Shown in pieces: positions 25,059-37,600 of a DNA stretch of 64,000 nucleotides. The position numbers and the translations under genes are program-made. The notes under the pieces were generated by a model. The model saw nothing but the letters and a program-made list of their open reading frames with translations. It was not told the DNA's origin and made no database searches. This DNA is from Rhodopseudomonas palustris. Lineage in GTDB: Bacteria > Pseudomonadota > Alphaproteobacteria > Rhizobiales > Xanthobacteraceae. Numbering within the stretch: position 1 is the stretch's first letter; every line of letters begins with the position of its first letter. The stretch covers positions 248,001-312,000 of the forward strand of contig NZ_CP140155.1 of NCBI RefSeq assembly GCF_034479375.1. Direction: 5' to 3'.

Positions 25059-25937
25059 TCAGACTCGCTTGACGATGGAACGGCCGAACAGGCCGGTGGG
25101 TTTGACGACCAGGACGGTGATGATCAGCGCCAGCGCGATCGGCAGTTTCAGTTCGTTGCCGACGCCCGGGATGTAGGTTCCGGCGAGATTCTCGAAGATG
25201 CCGACCAGGAAGCCGCCGACCACGGCGCCGAGCGGGCTCGTCAGACCGCCGAGCACCGCCGCGGCGAATCCGTAGATCAGTACGCCGCCCATCATGTTGG
25301 GCTCGAGGAACACCACCGGGGCGATCAGCATGCCGGCGATCGAACCGATCGCCGCCGCCATGCCCCAGCCCAGCGCCACCATCCAGGAGGTGTTGACGCC
25401 GACGAGACGTGCGGATTCAGGCTGCGCCGCCGCCGCCCGCATCGCCAGACCGATCCGGGTGAACTGGAAGAAGAAGTACAGCAGCAGCAGCAGCACCAGC
25501 GTGACGCCGATCATGCCGGCCTGGTGGGTCGAGATCAGCTGGCTGCCGAGGAAGGGCGACGAGCCGAACGGCGACGGGAACTGCTTGATGGTGAAGTCCC
25601 AGGTCAGGCCCGCGACCGAATTGACGATCGCGAACAGCGCGATGAAGCCCGCGACGTGGGTCAGCACCGGCGCGTTGCCGAGCGGTTTGAACAGAGCCCG
25701 CTCGATGACGATGCCGCCCGCGAAGGACAGCGCCAGCGTCAGCACGAAGGCGCCCCAATACGGCACGCCCCACTGCAGCATCTGCCAGGCGATGAAGGTC
25801 GAGAACATCGCCATTTCGCCCTGGGCGAAGTTGAGGTGGTCGATCGCCTGATAGATCATCACCACGGCCAGCGCCATACATGCGTAGATGGCGCCCGTGG
25901 CGATACCTGCCAGGACCTGATTCAGCAGAAGTTCCAT
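25059..25937 (-). CDS. livH: LivH-type branched-chain/organic-acid ABC permease
   Basis: This 292-residue permease begins MELLLNQVLAGIATGAIYACMALAVVMIYQ. It carries the LivH hallmarks LNFAQGEMAMFSTF and the coupling loop TRIGLAMRAAAAQPESARLVGVNTSW, followed by VLGGLTSPLGAVVGGFLVG. It lies 11 bases after livF and two bases before livM, consistent with one transcript. Confidence 0.93.
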   Translation of the reverse strand: MELLLNQVLAGIATGAIYACMALAVVMIYQAIDHLNFAQGEMAMFSTFIAWQMLQWGVPYWGAFVLTLALSFAGGIVIERALFKPLGNAPVLTHVAGFIALFAIVNSVAGLTWDFTIKQFPSPFGSSPFLGSQLISTHQAGMIGVTLVLLLLLYFFFQFTRIGLAMRAAAAQPESARLVGVNTSWMVALGWGMAAAIGSIAGMLIAPVVFLEPNMMGGVLIYGFAAAVLGGLTSPLGAVVGGFLVGIFENLAGTYIPGVGNELKLPIALALIITVLVVKPTGLFGRSIVKRV

Positions 25938-25948
25938 GGCCGGTCTCC

Positions 25949-26658
<710 letters not shown>

Positions 26659-26662
<4 letters not shown>

Positions 26663-27456
26663 TGGTCCTTGCTCCCCAGATAGGCCTTGATCACATCCGG
26701 GTCGTTCTGCACCTGCGTGGGCGTTCCCTCTGCGAGCTTGCGGCCGAAATTCAGCGCGACGACATGGTCGGCGATCGACATCACCAGACCCATGTGGTGT
26801 TCGACGAGAAGCACGGTGATGCCGCGGTCGTCGCGGATCTTCCGGATCAGGTCGCCGAGGATGTAGACCTCCTCGTGATTGAGACCGCCGGCCGGCTCGT
26901 CGAGCAGCAGGATCTTCGGCTCGGCGGCGAGCGCGCGCGCCAGTTCGACGCGCTTCTGGGTGCCGAACGGCAGGCCCGACACCACGGTGTGGGCGACGCT
27001 GCCCAGTTCGAGATAGTCGAGGATGTCGTGGACGCGCTTGTTCATCGCCTTTTCACCGTTGCGGATCCAGGGCAGGCGCAGCGAGTCCGAGACGATGTCG
27101 CTGTTGGTGCGCGAATGCGTGCCGACGCGGACGTTGTCCAGCACCGTCAGATTCGGAAACAGCGCGACGTTCTGGAAGGTGCGGCCGATGCCGACTTCCG
27201 CGATGCGGTGCGGCGGACGGGTGAGGATGCTGTCGCCTTCGAGCAGGATGTCACCCTTGCTCGGCTGATATAGCCGCGACAGGCAGTTGAACAGCGTGGT
27301 CTTGCCCGCGCCGTTCGGGCCGATCAGTCCGAGGATCTGGCCCTTCAACATGTCGAATGAAATGCCGTTCAAGGCGACGATGCCGCCGAACACGACGCTG
27401 ACGTCGCGCACCGCGAGCAGCGGTGACGCGGTTTGTCCCGAATGTGCCTGCATCAT
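26659..27456 (-). CDS. livG: LivG-type ABC ATPase
   Basis: This 265-residue ATPase has Walker A GPNGAGKTT, Walker B ILLLDEPAGGLNHEE and the LivG-type VEHHMGLVMSIADHVVALNFG. The signature loop reads LPFGTQKRVELARAL, in place of LSGGQ; this form recurs in LivG proteins. First gene of the transporter unit, 63 bases after the IclR regulator, on the same strand. Confidence 0.93.
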
Positions 27457-27519
27457 TTGCTGCTGCCCTGAAACGGGCTGCCAAGCATGATCATCGGCGA
27501 CGCTTCGCGACGACGGATG

Positions 27520-28407
27520 CTACCTGATCCCCTCGACGACACGCGCAACTTTCCCTCCTGACTTAGTTTTCTTGTTGTCGGATTTGTCTGGTCTTCTTGA
27601 TTGCGGCGCCGCTGTCCCGCCGAGCGCCGCTTCGATTTTCCTTACCATCGCCACGAGACGAGGTCCAATGTCGTTGAGCAGACGATCTTCCGTGAAGCGG
27701 AATGCAGGCGCTCCACAATTGAATGCGTAAGGGCCCGTACCGTCGTTCAACGTCAGAGCGACTCCCGCGGCGTGCACGTCGTCCTGCCACTCGCCGGCCG
27801 AAATGGCAAAGCCGTACTTTGCGACCATCTCCTCGGAACGCTCGATTCCTTCCTTGATGCGCGGCCAGCGACTGCCGTAGTGCTCGCGCATGTCGCGCAG
27901 CAAGGACATGCGTTCATCACCTTGCAGCGCACTCAAGTAAGCGCGCCCCATCGCGGTGGTCGCGATCGGAATGCGCGAGCCGACGTCGAGTTGCACGCCG
28001 ACGGTGAGGCTGGAGCGCGCCTGGCCGACATAGATCATGCTGATCCGGTCGCGCGCGCCGACCGCGACCGCGCCGCCGGTCTGCTGCATCAATTCGTCGC
28101 GAAACGGCTGCGACAGGTGACGGACGCCGAGATTGGCGAGCGCCGCATAACCGAGCGACATCGCCGCCGGCGCGAGCTGATACTTCTCGAATCGCGGCAC
28201 CTGGGTGAGGTAGCCGAGCTTGGTGAGCGTGTAGGTCAGCCGCGAAATCGTCGGCTTCGGCAATTTGGTGCGCGCCGCGATCTCCTGGTTGCCGAGCAGG
28301 CCGTCATTGGGGCCGAACGCGCGCAAGACTTCGAGGCCGCGCGACAGCGCGACGACGAAACTGCGATCGGTCGCGGCTTTTTTCGGCGGACGTTTCATTC
28401 CCGGCAC
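27520..28407 (-). CDS. IclR-family transcriptional regulator
   Basis: This 295-residue protein has a winged helix-turn-helix (about residues 15-75; FVVALSRGLEVLRAF, NQEIAARTKLPKPTISRLTYTLTKLGYL) and an IclR effector domain (about 90-265; MIYVGQARSS, IATTAMGRAYLSAL, GVALTLNDGTGPYAFNCGAPAF). A basic, probably disordered tail rich in Lys/Arg/Ser follows. Such regulators sense aromatic or aliphatic acids. It sits between the transporter it may be cotranscribed with and the divergent pim operon, and a palindrome stands in the shared promoter region. It is therefore the likely regulator of both. Confidence 0.92.
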   Translation of the reverse strand: MPGMKRPPKKAATDRSFVVALSRGLEVLRAFGPNDGLLGNQEIAARTKLPKPTISRLTYTLTKLGYLTQVPRFEKYQLAPAAMSLGYAALANLGVRHLSQPFRDELMQQTGGAVAVGARDRISMIYVGQARSSLTVGVQLDVGSRIPIATTAMGRAYLSALQGDERMSLLRDMREHYGSRWPRIKEGIERSEEMVAKYGFAISAGEWQDDVHAAGVALTLNDGTGPYAFNCGAPAFRFTEDRLLNDIGPRLVAMVRKIEAALGGTAAPQSRRPDKSDNKKTKSGGKVARVVEGIR

Positions 28408-28481
28408 GTTTGATTGATTATGGTCGTCGTTGACAAGCGACGCTCTTCAAAATATCCCTCGCTGTCAAGATGTGAAACTAA

Positions 28482-28498
28482 ATTTCGCACTGCGAAAT
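28482..28498. promoter_or_regulatory. Palindromic operator candidate in the pim/IclR divergent promoter
   Basis: ATTTCGC-ACT-GCGAAAT is a perfect 17-base palindrome, 42 bases before the pimF ATG and 75 bases before the IclR gene start. Palindromes of this size are typical IclR-family sites. Site and regulator are linked only by position. Confidence 0.6.
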
Positions 28499-28539
28499 AG
28501 ATTTAGATCAATCAAGAAACGTAGCCCGAGGAGAATGCA

Positions 28540-30639
<2,100 letters not shown>

Positions 30640-30648
30640 TTTTTTCTT

Positions 30649-30751
30649 CTCCCTCCCCCCTTGCGGGGGAGGGTCGGGGTGGGGGGTAGCCACGGGCGCT
30701 ACGCCTCGTTGCCCCCCACCCCCGACCCCTCCCCGCAAGGGGGAGGGGAGC
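30649..30751. repeat. Inverted repeat between pimF and pimA
   Basis: A CTCCCTCCCCCCTTGCGGGG-type arm with GGGTCGGGGTGGGGGG pairs with a mirrored copy ending CCCGCAAGGGGGAGGGGAG, giving a long imperfect cruciform. A T-run follows the pimF stop directly but precedes, rather than follows, the hairpin. Confidence 0.75.
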
Positions 30752-30822
30752 CGACCACGCCGCGTCATCCGCGCTCCGGAGCGACGAGTAGATAGTATCA
30801 TTCCAATCGTGAATGTGACCAC

Positions 30823-32508
30823 ATGACCCATCCCGGTGAGCAGTACTACCCGCCCGGCGTTCGCTGGGATGCGGAGATCGCGAAGGGCACGTTGCCCGAT
30901 CTGCTGGCAAAGGCGGCTGCGGACTACGCGGCGCGGCCGGCGCTGGAATTCCGCGATCGGCAGATAACTTACGCCGGGCTGAAGGAACGCGCCGACACCG
31001 CCGCTTCGGCGTTGCTACGCGCCGGCTACGGCCCCGGCGCTTCGGTCGCGCTGTTCCTCGGCAACACGCCGGATCATCCGATCAATTTCTTTGGCGCGCT
31101 GAAGGCCGGCGCCCGCGTGGTGCATCTGTCGCCGCTCGACGGCGAGCGCGCGCTGTCGCACAAGCTCAGCGATTCCGGCGCGCGCGTGCTGATCACCACC
31201 GATTCCGCAGCCTTGCTGCCGATGGCGCTGAAATTTCTCGCCAAGGGCCTGCTCGATCGCCTGATCGTCTGCGCCGACGCGGCATGGGGCGAGTCCGCCA
31301 CGCCGCTGGCGCCGCTGCCGGAAGATCCCCGCGTGATCCGCTATGCCGACTTCCTCAAGGATGCGCCGCAGCCTGCGAACTGGCCCCAAATCTCGCCCGA
31401 CGACATCGCGCTTCTGCAATACACCGGCGGCACCACCGGCCTGCCGAAGGGCGCGATGCTGACCCACGCCAATCTCACCTCGGCGGTGTCGATCTACGAC
31501 GTCTGGGGCCTGGTGCGCGGCGGCGACGGCGTCGTGCATCGCGTGATCTGCGTGCTGCCGCTGTTTCACATCTACGCGCTCACCGTGATCCTGCTGCGCT
31601 GCCTGAAGCAGGGCGACCTGATCTCGCTGCATCAGCGCTTCGACGTCGGCGCGGTGTTCCGCGACATCGAGGAGAAGCGCGCCACCGTATTCCCGGGCGT
31701 GCCGACGATGTGGATCGCGCTCGCCAACGATCCGTCGCTGGAGAGCCGCGATCTGTCGTCGCTGACGATGGCCGGCTCCGGCGGCGCGCCGCTGCCGGTC
31801 GAGGTCGCGCGATTGTTCGAGCGCAAGACCAATCTCAAACTCAAGAGCGGCTGGGGCATGACCGAGACTTGCTCGCCCGGCACCGGCCATCCGCCGGACG
31901 GGCCGGACAAGCCCGGTTCGATCGGGTTGATGCTGCCGGGGATCGAACTCGACGTCGTCGCGCTGGCCGATCCGAAGAAGGTTCTGCCGCCCGGCGAGGT
32001 CGGCGAGATCCGCGTCCGCGGCCCGAACGTCACCCAGGGCTACTGGAACAGGCCTGAGGAAACCGCAGAGTCGTTCGTCGGCGACCGTTTTCTCACCGGC
32101 GATATCGGCTATATGGACGCCGACGGCTATTTCTTCCTGGTCGACCGCAAGAAGGACATGATCATCTCCGGAGGCTTCAACGTCTATCCGCAGATGATCG
32201 AACAGGCGATCTATGAACATCCCGCGGTGCAGGAAGTGATCGTGATCGGCATCCCCGACGATTATCGCGGCGAGGCGGCGAAGGCGTTCGTCAAGCTGCG
32301 CGACGGCGCGAAGCCGTTCAGCGTCGAGGAACTACGCGATTTCCTCAAAGGCAAGCTCGGCAAGCACGAACTGCCGGCCGCGGTCGAATTCGTCGACGAA
32401 TTGCCGCGCACGCCGGTCGGCAAACTCTCGCGCCACGAATTGCGCAATCAGCTACCCAAATCCACCAACCAGAGCCAACAGCAAACCGCACAGGGAGTCC
32501 GCCCATGA
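30823..32508 (+). CDS. pimA: PimA-like acid-CoA ligase (AMP-forming)
   Basis: This 561-residue adenylate-forming ligase carries the AMP-binding motif [16 protein letters not shown], the motif [26 protein letters not shown] and the C-terminal lysine loop in [14 protein letters not shown]. It activates a carboxylic acid to its CoA thioester. The R. palustris PimA enzyme acts on C7-C14 dicarboxylic and fatty acids. There is no strong ribosome-binding site, so the exact ATG is less certain. It overlaps pimB by four bases (ATGA), giving tight coupling. Confidence 0.92.
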   Translation: MTHPGEQYYPPGVRWDAEIAKGTLPDLLAKAAADYAARPALEFRDRQITYAGLKERADTAASALLRAGYGPGASVALFLGNTPDHPINFFGALKAGARVVHLSPLDGERALSHKLSDSGARVLITTDSAALLPMALKFLAKGLLDRLIVCADAAWGESATPLAPLPEDPRVIRYADFLKDAPQPANWPQISPDDIALLQYTGGTTGLPKGAMLTHANLTSAVSIYDVWGLVRGGDGVVHRVICVLPLFHIYALTVILLRCLKQGDLISLHQRFDVGAVFRDIEEKRATVFPGVPTMWIALANDPSLESRDLSSLTMAGSGGAPLPVEVARLFERKTNLKLKSGWGMTETCSPGTGHPPDGPDKPGSIGLMLPGIELDVVALADPKKVLPPGEVGEIRVRGPNVTQGYWNRPEETAESFVGDRFLTGDIGYMDADGYFFLVDRKKDMIISGGFNVYPQMIEQAIYEHPAVQEVIVIGIPDDYRGEAAKAFVKLRDGAKPFSVEELRDFLKGKLGKHELPAAVEFVDELPRTPVGKLSRHELRNQLPKSTNQSQQQTAQGVRP

Positions 32509-33692
32509 CCGACGCCGTAATCGTTTCCACCGCGCGCACGCCGATCGGCAAGGCGTATCGCGGCGCCCTCAACGCCACCGAGGGCGCAACCTTGCTCGGC
32601 CATGCCATCGAGCACGCGGTCAAGCGCGCCGGCATCGACCCGAAGGAGGTCGAGGACGTGGTGATGGGCGCGGCGATGCAGCAGGGCGCCACCGGCGGCA
32701 ACATCGCCCGCAAGGCGCTGCTCCGCGCCGGCCTGCCGGTGACCACCGCCGGCACCACGATCGACCGGCAGTGCGCCTCCGGCCTGCAGGCGATTGCACT
32801 CGCGGCGCGCTCGGTGCTGTTCGACGGCGTCGAGATCGCGGTCGGCGGCGGCGGCGAGTCGATCAGCCTGGTGCAGAACGACAAGATGAACGGCTTCCAC
32901 GCCGTCGATCCGGCGCTGCAGGCGATCAAGGGCGACGTCTACATGGCGATGCTCGACACCGCCGAAACCGTGGCCAAGCGCTACGGCATCTCGCGCGAGC
33001 GCCAGGACGAGTACTCGCTGGAGAGCCAGCGCCGCACCGCGGCGGCGCAGCAGGGCGGCAAGTTCAGTGACGAGATCGCCCCGATCGCGACCAAGATGGG
33101 TGTCGTCGACAAGGCCACCGGCGAGGTGTCGTTCAAGGACATCACGCTGTCGCAGGACGAAGGCCCGCGGCCCGAGACCTCGGCCGAAGGCCTCGCCGGC
33201 CTGAAGGCGGTGCGTGGCGACGGCTTCACCATCACCGCCGGCAACGCCAGCCAGCTCTCCGACGGCGCCTCCGCCACGGTGATCATGAGCGACAAGACCG
33301 CGGCGGCGAAGGGCCTGAAGCCGCTCGGCATCTTCCGCGGCATGGTCTCGCACGGCTGCGAGCCGGACGAGATGGGCATCGGCCCGGTGTTCGCGGTGCC
33401 GCGCCTCTTGAAGCGCCATGGCCTGACGGTCGACGACATCGGTGTCTGGGAACTGAACGAAGCCTTCGCCGTGCAGGTGCTGTACTGCCGCGACAAGCTC
33501 GGCATCGATCCGGAGAAGCTCAACGTCAACGGCGGCGCGATCTCGGTCGGCCATCCCTACGGCATGTCGGGCGCCCGCCTGACCGGCCACGCGCTGATCG
33601 AAGGCCGCCGCCGCAAGGCGAAATACGCGGTCGTCACCATGTGCGTCGGTGGCGGCATGGGCTCGGCGGGATTGTTCGAGATCGTGCACTAA
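32505..33692 (+). CDS. pimB: PimB-like thiolase (acetyl-CoA acyltransferase)
   Basis: This 395-residue thiolase has the nucleophile C90 in DRQCASG, H350 in [12 protein letters not shown] and the second active-site cysteine C380 in MCVGGGMG. It cleaves 3-oxoacyl-CoA with CoA, releasing acetyl-CoA and the chain shortened by two carbons. ATGA overlap with pimA. The family length is normal, with no sign of damage. Confidence 0.94.
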   Translation: MTDAVIVSTARTPIGKAYRGALNATEGATLLGHAIEHAVKRAGIDPKEVEDVVMGAAMQQGATGGNIARKALLRAGLPVTTAGTTIDRQCASGLQAIALAARSVLFDGVEIAVGGGGESISLVQNDKMNGFHAVDPALQAIKGDVYMAMLDTAETVAKRYGISRERQDEYSLESQRRTAAAQQGGKFSDEIAPIATKMGVVDKATGEVSFKDITLSQDEGPRPETSAEGLAGLKAVRGDGFTITAGNASQLSDGASATVIMSDKTAAAKGLKPLGIFRGMVSHGCEPDEMGIGPVFAVPRLLKRHGLTVDDIGVWELNEAFAVQVLYCRDKLGIDPEKLNVNGGAISVGHPYGMSGARLTGHALIEGRRRKAKYAVVTMCVGGGMGSAGLFEIVH

Positions 33693-33703
33693 CGACTAAC
33701 ACC

Positions 33704-33808
33704 GTCATTCCGGGGCGCGAGCGCAGCTCGCGAACCCGGAATCCCGAGATTCAGGCCGGATGAACAGCTCGAGATTCCGGGTTCGCGCTCCGCGCGCCCC
33801 GGAATGAC
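33704..33808. repeat. Inverted GTCATTCCGGGGCGCG repeat between pimB and pimC
   Basis: GTCATTCCGGGGCGCGAGCG at the left end is mirrored by GCGCGCCCCGGAATGAC at the right end, and each arm also contains AACCCGGAAT or ATTCCGGGTT. This family recurs at 36323, 37341 and 60313. Confidence 0.8.
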
Positions 33809-33844
33809 AAGGCGAACGGCATTGGTATTCACAAGGAGGATCCG

Positions 33845-35035
33845 ATGGATCTGAATTTCAGCAAGGAAGAAATCGCGTTTCGCGACGAGGTGCGGCAGTT
33901 CTTCAAGGACAACGTGCCGGCGAAGACGCGGCAGAAGCTGGTCGAGGGCCGGCATCCCTCCAAGGACGACATGGTGGAGTGGTATCGCATCCTCCACAAG
34001 AAGGGCTGGGGCGTCACGCACTGGCCGAAGGAATATGGCGGCACCGGCTGGAGCTCGGTGCAGCACTACATCTTCAACGAGGAGCTGCAGGCCGCGCCGG
34101 CGCCGCAGCCGCTCGCCTTCGGCGTCTCGATGGTGGGCCCGGTGATCTACACCTTCGGCAGCGAGGAGCAGAAGAAGCGCTTCCTGCCGCGCATCGCCAG
34201 CGTCGAGGATTGGTGGTGCCAGGGCTTCTCCGAGCCCGGCTCCGGCTCCGATCTCGCCTCGCTCAAGACCAAGGCCGAGAAGCGCGGCGACAAGTGGATC
34301 ATCAACGGCCAGAAGACCTGGACCACGCTGGCGCAATACGCCGACTGGATCTTCTGCCTGTGCCGCACCGACCCCGCCGCCAAGAAGCAGTCGGGCATCT
34401 CCTTCATCCTGGTCGACATGAAGACCAAGGGCATCACGGTGCGCCCGATCCAGACCATCGACGGCGGCAAGGAAGTCAACGAAGTGTTCTTCGATGACGT
34501 CGAGGTGCCGCTGGAGAATCTGGTCGGTGAGGAGAACAAGGGCTGGGACTACGCCAAGTTCCTGCTCGGCAACGAGCGCACCGGCATCGCCCGCGTCGGC
34601 ATGTCGAAGGAGCGCATCCGCCGCATCAAGGAGCTGGCGGCGTCGGTCGAATCCGGCGGCAAGCCGGTGATCGAGGACCCGAAGTTCCGCGACAAGCTGG
34701 CCGCGGTCGAGATCGAGCTGAAGGCGCTGGAACTGACGCAGCTCCGCGTCGTCGCCGACGAGGGCAAGCACGGCAAGGGCAAGCCCAACCCGGCGTCGTC
34801 GGTGCTGAAGATCAAGGGCTCCGAGATCCAGCAGGCGACCACCGAGCTGTTGATGGAAGTGATCGGCCCGTTCGCCGCGCCCTACGACGTGCACGGTGAC
34901 GACGACAGCAACGAGACGATGGACTGGACCGCGCAGATCGCGCCGAGCTACTTCAACAACCGCAAGGTGTCGATCTACGGCGGCTCGAACGAGATCCAGC
35001 GCAACATCATCACCAAGGCGGTGCTCGGGCTGTAA
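33845..35035 (+). CDS. pimC: PimC-like acyl-CoA dehydrogenase, large subunit
   Basis: This 396-residue FAD acyl-CoA dehydrogenase begins MDLNFSKEEIAFRDEVRQF. It has the FAD/substrate segment WWCQGFSEPGSGSDLASL and the C-terminal YGGSNEIQRNIITKAVLGL. With PimD it should oxidise pimeloyl-CoA or longer dicarboxyl-CoA to the 2-enoyl-CoA. AAGGAGGA seven bases upstream of the ATG gives a strong start. The electron acceptor would be ETF, not encoded here. Confidence 0.92.
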   Translation: MDLNFSKEEIAFRDEVRQFFKDNVPAKTRQKLVEGRHPSKDDMVEWYRILHKKGWGVTHWPKEYGGTGWSSVQHYIFNEELQAAPAPQPLAFGVSMVGPVIYTFGSEEQKKRFLPRIASVEDWWCQGFSEPGSGSDLASLKTKAEKRGDKWIINGQKTWTTLAQYADWIFCLCRTDPAAKKQSGISFILVDMKTKGITVRPIQTIDGGKEVNEVFFDDVEVPLENLVGEENKGWDYAKFLLGNERTGIARVGMSKERIRRIKELAASVESGGKPVIEDPKFRDKLAAVEIELKALELTQLRVVADEGKHGKGKPNPASSVLKIKGSEIQQATTELLMEVIGPFAAPYDVHGDDDSNETMDWTAQIAPSYFNNRKVSIYGGSNEIQRNIITKAVLGL

Positions 35036-35051
35036 GGGCCGGCACGCTCTC

Positions 35052-35132
35052 CGTCATTGCGAGCGAAGCGAAGCAATCCAGATCCACGCCTCGAAGCTGG
35101 ATTGCTTCGTCGCTTCGCTCCTCGCAATGACG
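35052..35132. repeat. Inverted CGTCATTGCGAGCGAAGCGAAGCAATCC repeat between pimC and pimD
   Basis: The CGTCATTGCGAGCGAAGCGA arm is mirrored by CGTCGCTTCGCTCCTCGCAA followed by TGACG. The same family recurs at 45571-45653. Confidence 0.8.
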
Positions 35133-35166
35133 CCCGCTCGATTTTGCTATTCAAGGAAGCATCACC

Positions 35167-36309
35167 ATGGATTTTGATTTGTCGGAGGAGCAGCGGCTGC
35201 TCAAGGAGAGCGTCGAGGGTCTGCTGAAGACCTCGTACGATTTCGACAGCCGCAAGAAATACGCCAAGGAGAAGGACGGCTGGAGCCGCGAGATCTGGGG
35301 CAAGTTCGCCGAGCAGGGTCTGCTCGGCCTGCCGTTCTCGGAGGAAGACGGCGGCTTCGGCGCCGGCGCGGTCGAGACCATGATCGTGATGGAAGCGCTC
35401 GGCCATTCGCTGGTGATCGAGCCGTATCTGCCGACCGTGATCATCGCCGGCGGCTTCCTGCGCCGCGCCGGATCGGCCGCGCAGAAGGCCGCGCATTTGC
35501 CCGGCATCATCGACGGCAGCAAGACCTTCGCGTTCGCGCAGCTCGAGAAGAACTCGCGCTGGGATCTCGGCGACGTCACCACCACCGCCAAGAAGAGAGG
35601 CGACGGCTGGATCATCGACGGCGAGAAGTTCGTGGTGCTGAACGGCGAGGCCGCCGATACGCTGGTGGTCACCGCGCGCACGAACGGCGCGCAGCGTGAC
35701 CGCAACGGCGTCGGTGTGTTTTTGGTGCCGGCCGATGCCAAGGGCGTGTCGCGCAAGGGCTACCCGACCCAGGACGGCCAGCGCGCCGCGGATATCACAT
35801 TCACCGGCGTCGAGATCGGCGCCGATGCGGTGATCGGCGATCCCGCCAATGGCCTGCCGCTGGTCGAGCAGGTCGTCGACGACGCCCGCTCGGCGCTGTG
35901 CGCGGAAGCGGTCGGCGCGATGGATGAATCGCTCACCACCACGGTCGAGTACATCAAGACCCGCAAGCAGTTCGGCGTGCCGATCGGCAGCTTCCAGGTG
36001 CTGCAGCATCGCGCCGCCGACATGTTCGTCGCCGCCGAACAGGCCCGCTCGATGGCGATGTTCGCCACCATGGCGGCGGATTTCGACGACGCGAAAGAAC
36101 GCGCCAACGCCATCGCCGCCGCCAAGGTGCAGATCGGCAAGTCGGCCAAGTTCGTCGGCCAGCAGTCGATCCAGCTCCACGGCGGCATCGGCATGACGAT
36201 GGAAGCCAAGATCGGCCACTACTTCAAGCGGCTGACCATGATCGAGCAGACCTTCGGCGACACCGACCACCACCTCGCCCGCGTCAGCGAGGCCGGCGGG
36301 CTGATCTGA
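35167..36309 (+). CDS. pimD: PimD-like acyl-CoA dehydrogenase, small subunit
   Basis: This 380-residue acyl-CoA dehydrogenase homologue begins MDFDLSEEQRLLKESVEGLL. Landmarks are QKAAHLPGIIDGSKTFAFAQ, EYIKTRKQFGVPIGSFQVLQHRAADMF and the C-terminal QLHGGIGMTMEAKIGHYFKRL. It is divergent from PimC, as expected for the partner subunit of a hetero-oligomeric dehydrogenase. AAGGAAG precedes the ATG. Its separation from pimC (131 bases, filled by a repeat) is larger than the pimA-pimB overlap. Confidence 0.9.
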   Translation: MDFDLSEEQRLLKESVEGLLKTSYDFDSRKKYAKEKDGWSREIWGKFAEQGLLGLPFSEEDGGFGAGAVETMIVMEALGHSLVIEPYLPTVIIAGGFLRRAGSAAQKAAHLPGIIDGSKTFAFAQLEKNSRWDLGDVTTTAKKRGDGWIIDGEKFVVLNGEAADTLVVTARTNGAQRDRNGVGVFLVPADAKGVSRKGYPTQDGQRAADITFTGVEIGADAVIGDPANGLPLVEQVVDDARSALCAEAVGAMDESLTTTVEYIKTRKQFGVPIGSFQVLQHRAADMFVAAEQARSMAMFATMAADFDDAKERANAIAAAKVQIGKSAKFVGQQSIQLHGGIGMTMEAKIGHYFKRLTMIEQTFGDTDHHLARVSEAGGLI

Positions 36310-36322
36310 ACGCTCTCAACGA

Positions 36323-36497
36323 GTCATTCCGGGGCGCTCACGCAGTGAGCGAACCCGGAATCTCTCACTTTCGTCATTCCGGGGCGCGCGTAGCGCGAGC
36401 CCCGGAATGACTTGTATCAACGTCATTGCCGGGCTTGACCCGGCAATCCATCTTCTTCGGAAGAGATGGATGCGCGGGTCAAGCCCGCGCATGACGG
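36323..36497. repeat. Composite of three repeat units between pimD and pimE
   Basis: Two GTCATTCCGGGGCGC units (36323 and 36373, the second with its mirrored CCCCGGAATGAC) are followed by a CGTCATTGCCGGGCTTGACCCGGCAATCCA-type unit (36421) mirrored by GGATGCGCGGGTCAAGCCCGCGCATGACGG. Several hairpins are therefore possible within one pim intergenic gap. Confidence 0.8.
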
Positions 36498-36545
36498 CCA
36501 GAATGCGGAATAACCGCAAATAACAACCTTAGGGAGAGCGCTAAC

Positions 36546-37319
36546 ATGACCGCCAACCCGTTCGATCTCACCGGCAAGGTCGCGGTGATCACCGGCTCGT
36601 CGCGCGGCATCGGGCGGGCGTCGGCGGAATTGCTGGCGAAGCTCGGGGCGAAAGTCGTGATCTCCAGCCGCAAGGCCGATGCCTGCGAGGAGGTCGCCGA
36701 CGGCATCCGCAAGGACGGCGGTGACGCCCATGTGATCGCCTGCAACATCTCGCGCAAGCCAGAGGTCGAGGCGCTGATCGACGGCGCCAACGCCAAATAC
36801 GGCAAGGTCGACATCCTGGTCTGCAACGCCGCGGTCAATCCTTACTACGGCCCGCTGCTCGACATCGCCGACGAGGCGTTCGACAAGATCATGGCCAGTA
36901 ACGTCAAGAGCAACATCTGGCTGTGCGCCCGCGCGATCCCGCAGATGGCGGAGCGCGGCGGCGGCTCGGTGGTGATCGTGTCGTCGATCGGCGGTCTGCG
37001 TGGCTCCACCGTCATCGGCGCCTACGGCATCTCGAAGGCCGCCGACTTCGCGCTGTGCCGCAGCCTCGCCGGCGAATGGGGCGAGAAGGGCGTACGGGTC
37101 AATTGCATTGCGCCCGGCCTGGTCAAGACCGACTTCGCCCGCGCGCTGTGGGAAGACGAAGCCAATCTCAAGCGCCGCACCGCCTCGACCCCGCTGCGCC
37201 GCATCGGCGAACCCCACGAAATCGCCGGCGCCGTCGCGTATCTGGGCTCCGACGCCTCGACCTTCATGACCGGCCAGACCATCGTCATCGACGGCGGCGT
37301 GACGACGGCGTCGGTGTAG
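36546..37319 (+). CDS. pimE: Short-chain dehydrogenase/reductase, last gene of the pim cluster
   Basis: This 257-residue SDR has the NAD(P) motif TGSSRGIGRASAE (about 15-27), NAAVNP (structural NNAG equivalent), the catalytic Ser in VSSIGGLRG and the catalytic YxxxK in YGISKAADF. It ends TGQTIVIDGG as classical SDRs do. Gene order after pimD matches the position of pimE in R. palustris, so I use that symbol, but the SDR identity is surer than the symbol. It could oxidise or reduce 3-hydroxyacyl intermediates. Confidence 0.8.
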   Translation: MTANPFDLTGKVAVITGSSRGIGRASAELLAKLGAKVVISSRKADACEEVADGIRKDGGDAHVIACNISRKPEVEALIDGANAKYGKVDILVCNAAVNPYYGPLLDIADEAFDKIMASNVKSNIWLCARAIPQMAERGGGSVVIVSSIGGLRGSTVIGAYGISKAADFALCRSLAGEWGEKGVRVNCIAPGLVKTDFARALWEDEANLKRRTASTPLRRIGEPHEIAGAVAYLGSDASTFMTGQTIVIDGGVTTASV

Positions 37320-37340
37320 TAACGACGCTCGCCCCTCGTT

Positions 37341-37579
37341 CGTCATTCCGGGGCGCCGCGAAGCGGAGAACCCGGAATCCATACGCCGCAGCCTTCGCGT
37401 TCGCGCAGGGCGGTCGTGTGTTGTTATCAACGTGAGGTCAGGGGTTATGGATTCCGGGTTCGCGCTGCGCGCGTCCCGGAATGACAGATGGATGGTTCGT
37501 AGGGTGGGCAAAGGCGCACAAGCGCCGTGCCCACGCGTGACGCCTGCGTGGGCTTCGCTTCGCTCAGCGCCACCCTACG
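37341..37579. repeat. Two repeat clusters downstream of pimE
   Basis: A GTCATTCCGGGGCGC/GCGTCCCGGAATGAC inverted pair spans 37341-37485. A CGTAGGGTGGGCAAAGGCGC...GCCACCCTACG pair spans 37498-37579. They fill the gap between the convergent pimE and nasA genes and may act as transcript ends. A GTAGGGTGAGCAGAGGCGC copy recurs at 53551. Confidence 0.75.
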
Positions 37580-37600
37580 AGGTCGTTCGCGCGATGCACG

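Noticed and set aside
30640..30650. T-run directly after the pimF stop as a terminator
   Set aside because: No hairpin precedes it; the hairpin arms come after the T-run, so it cannot act as an intrinsic terminator on the plus strand.
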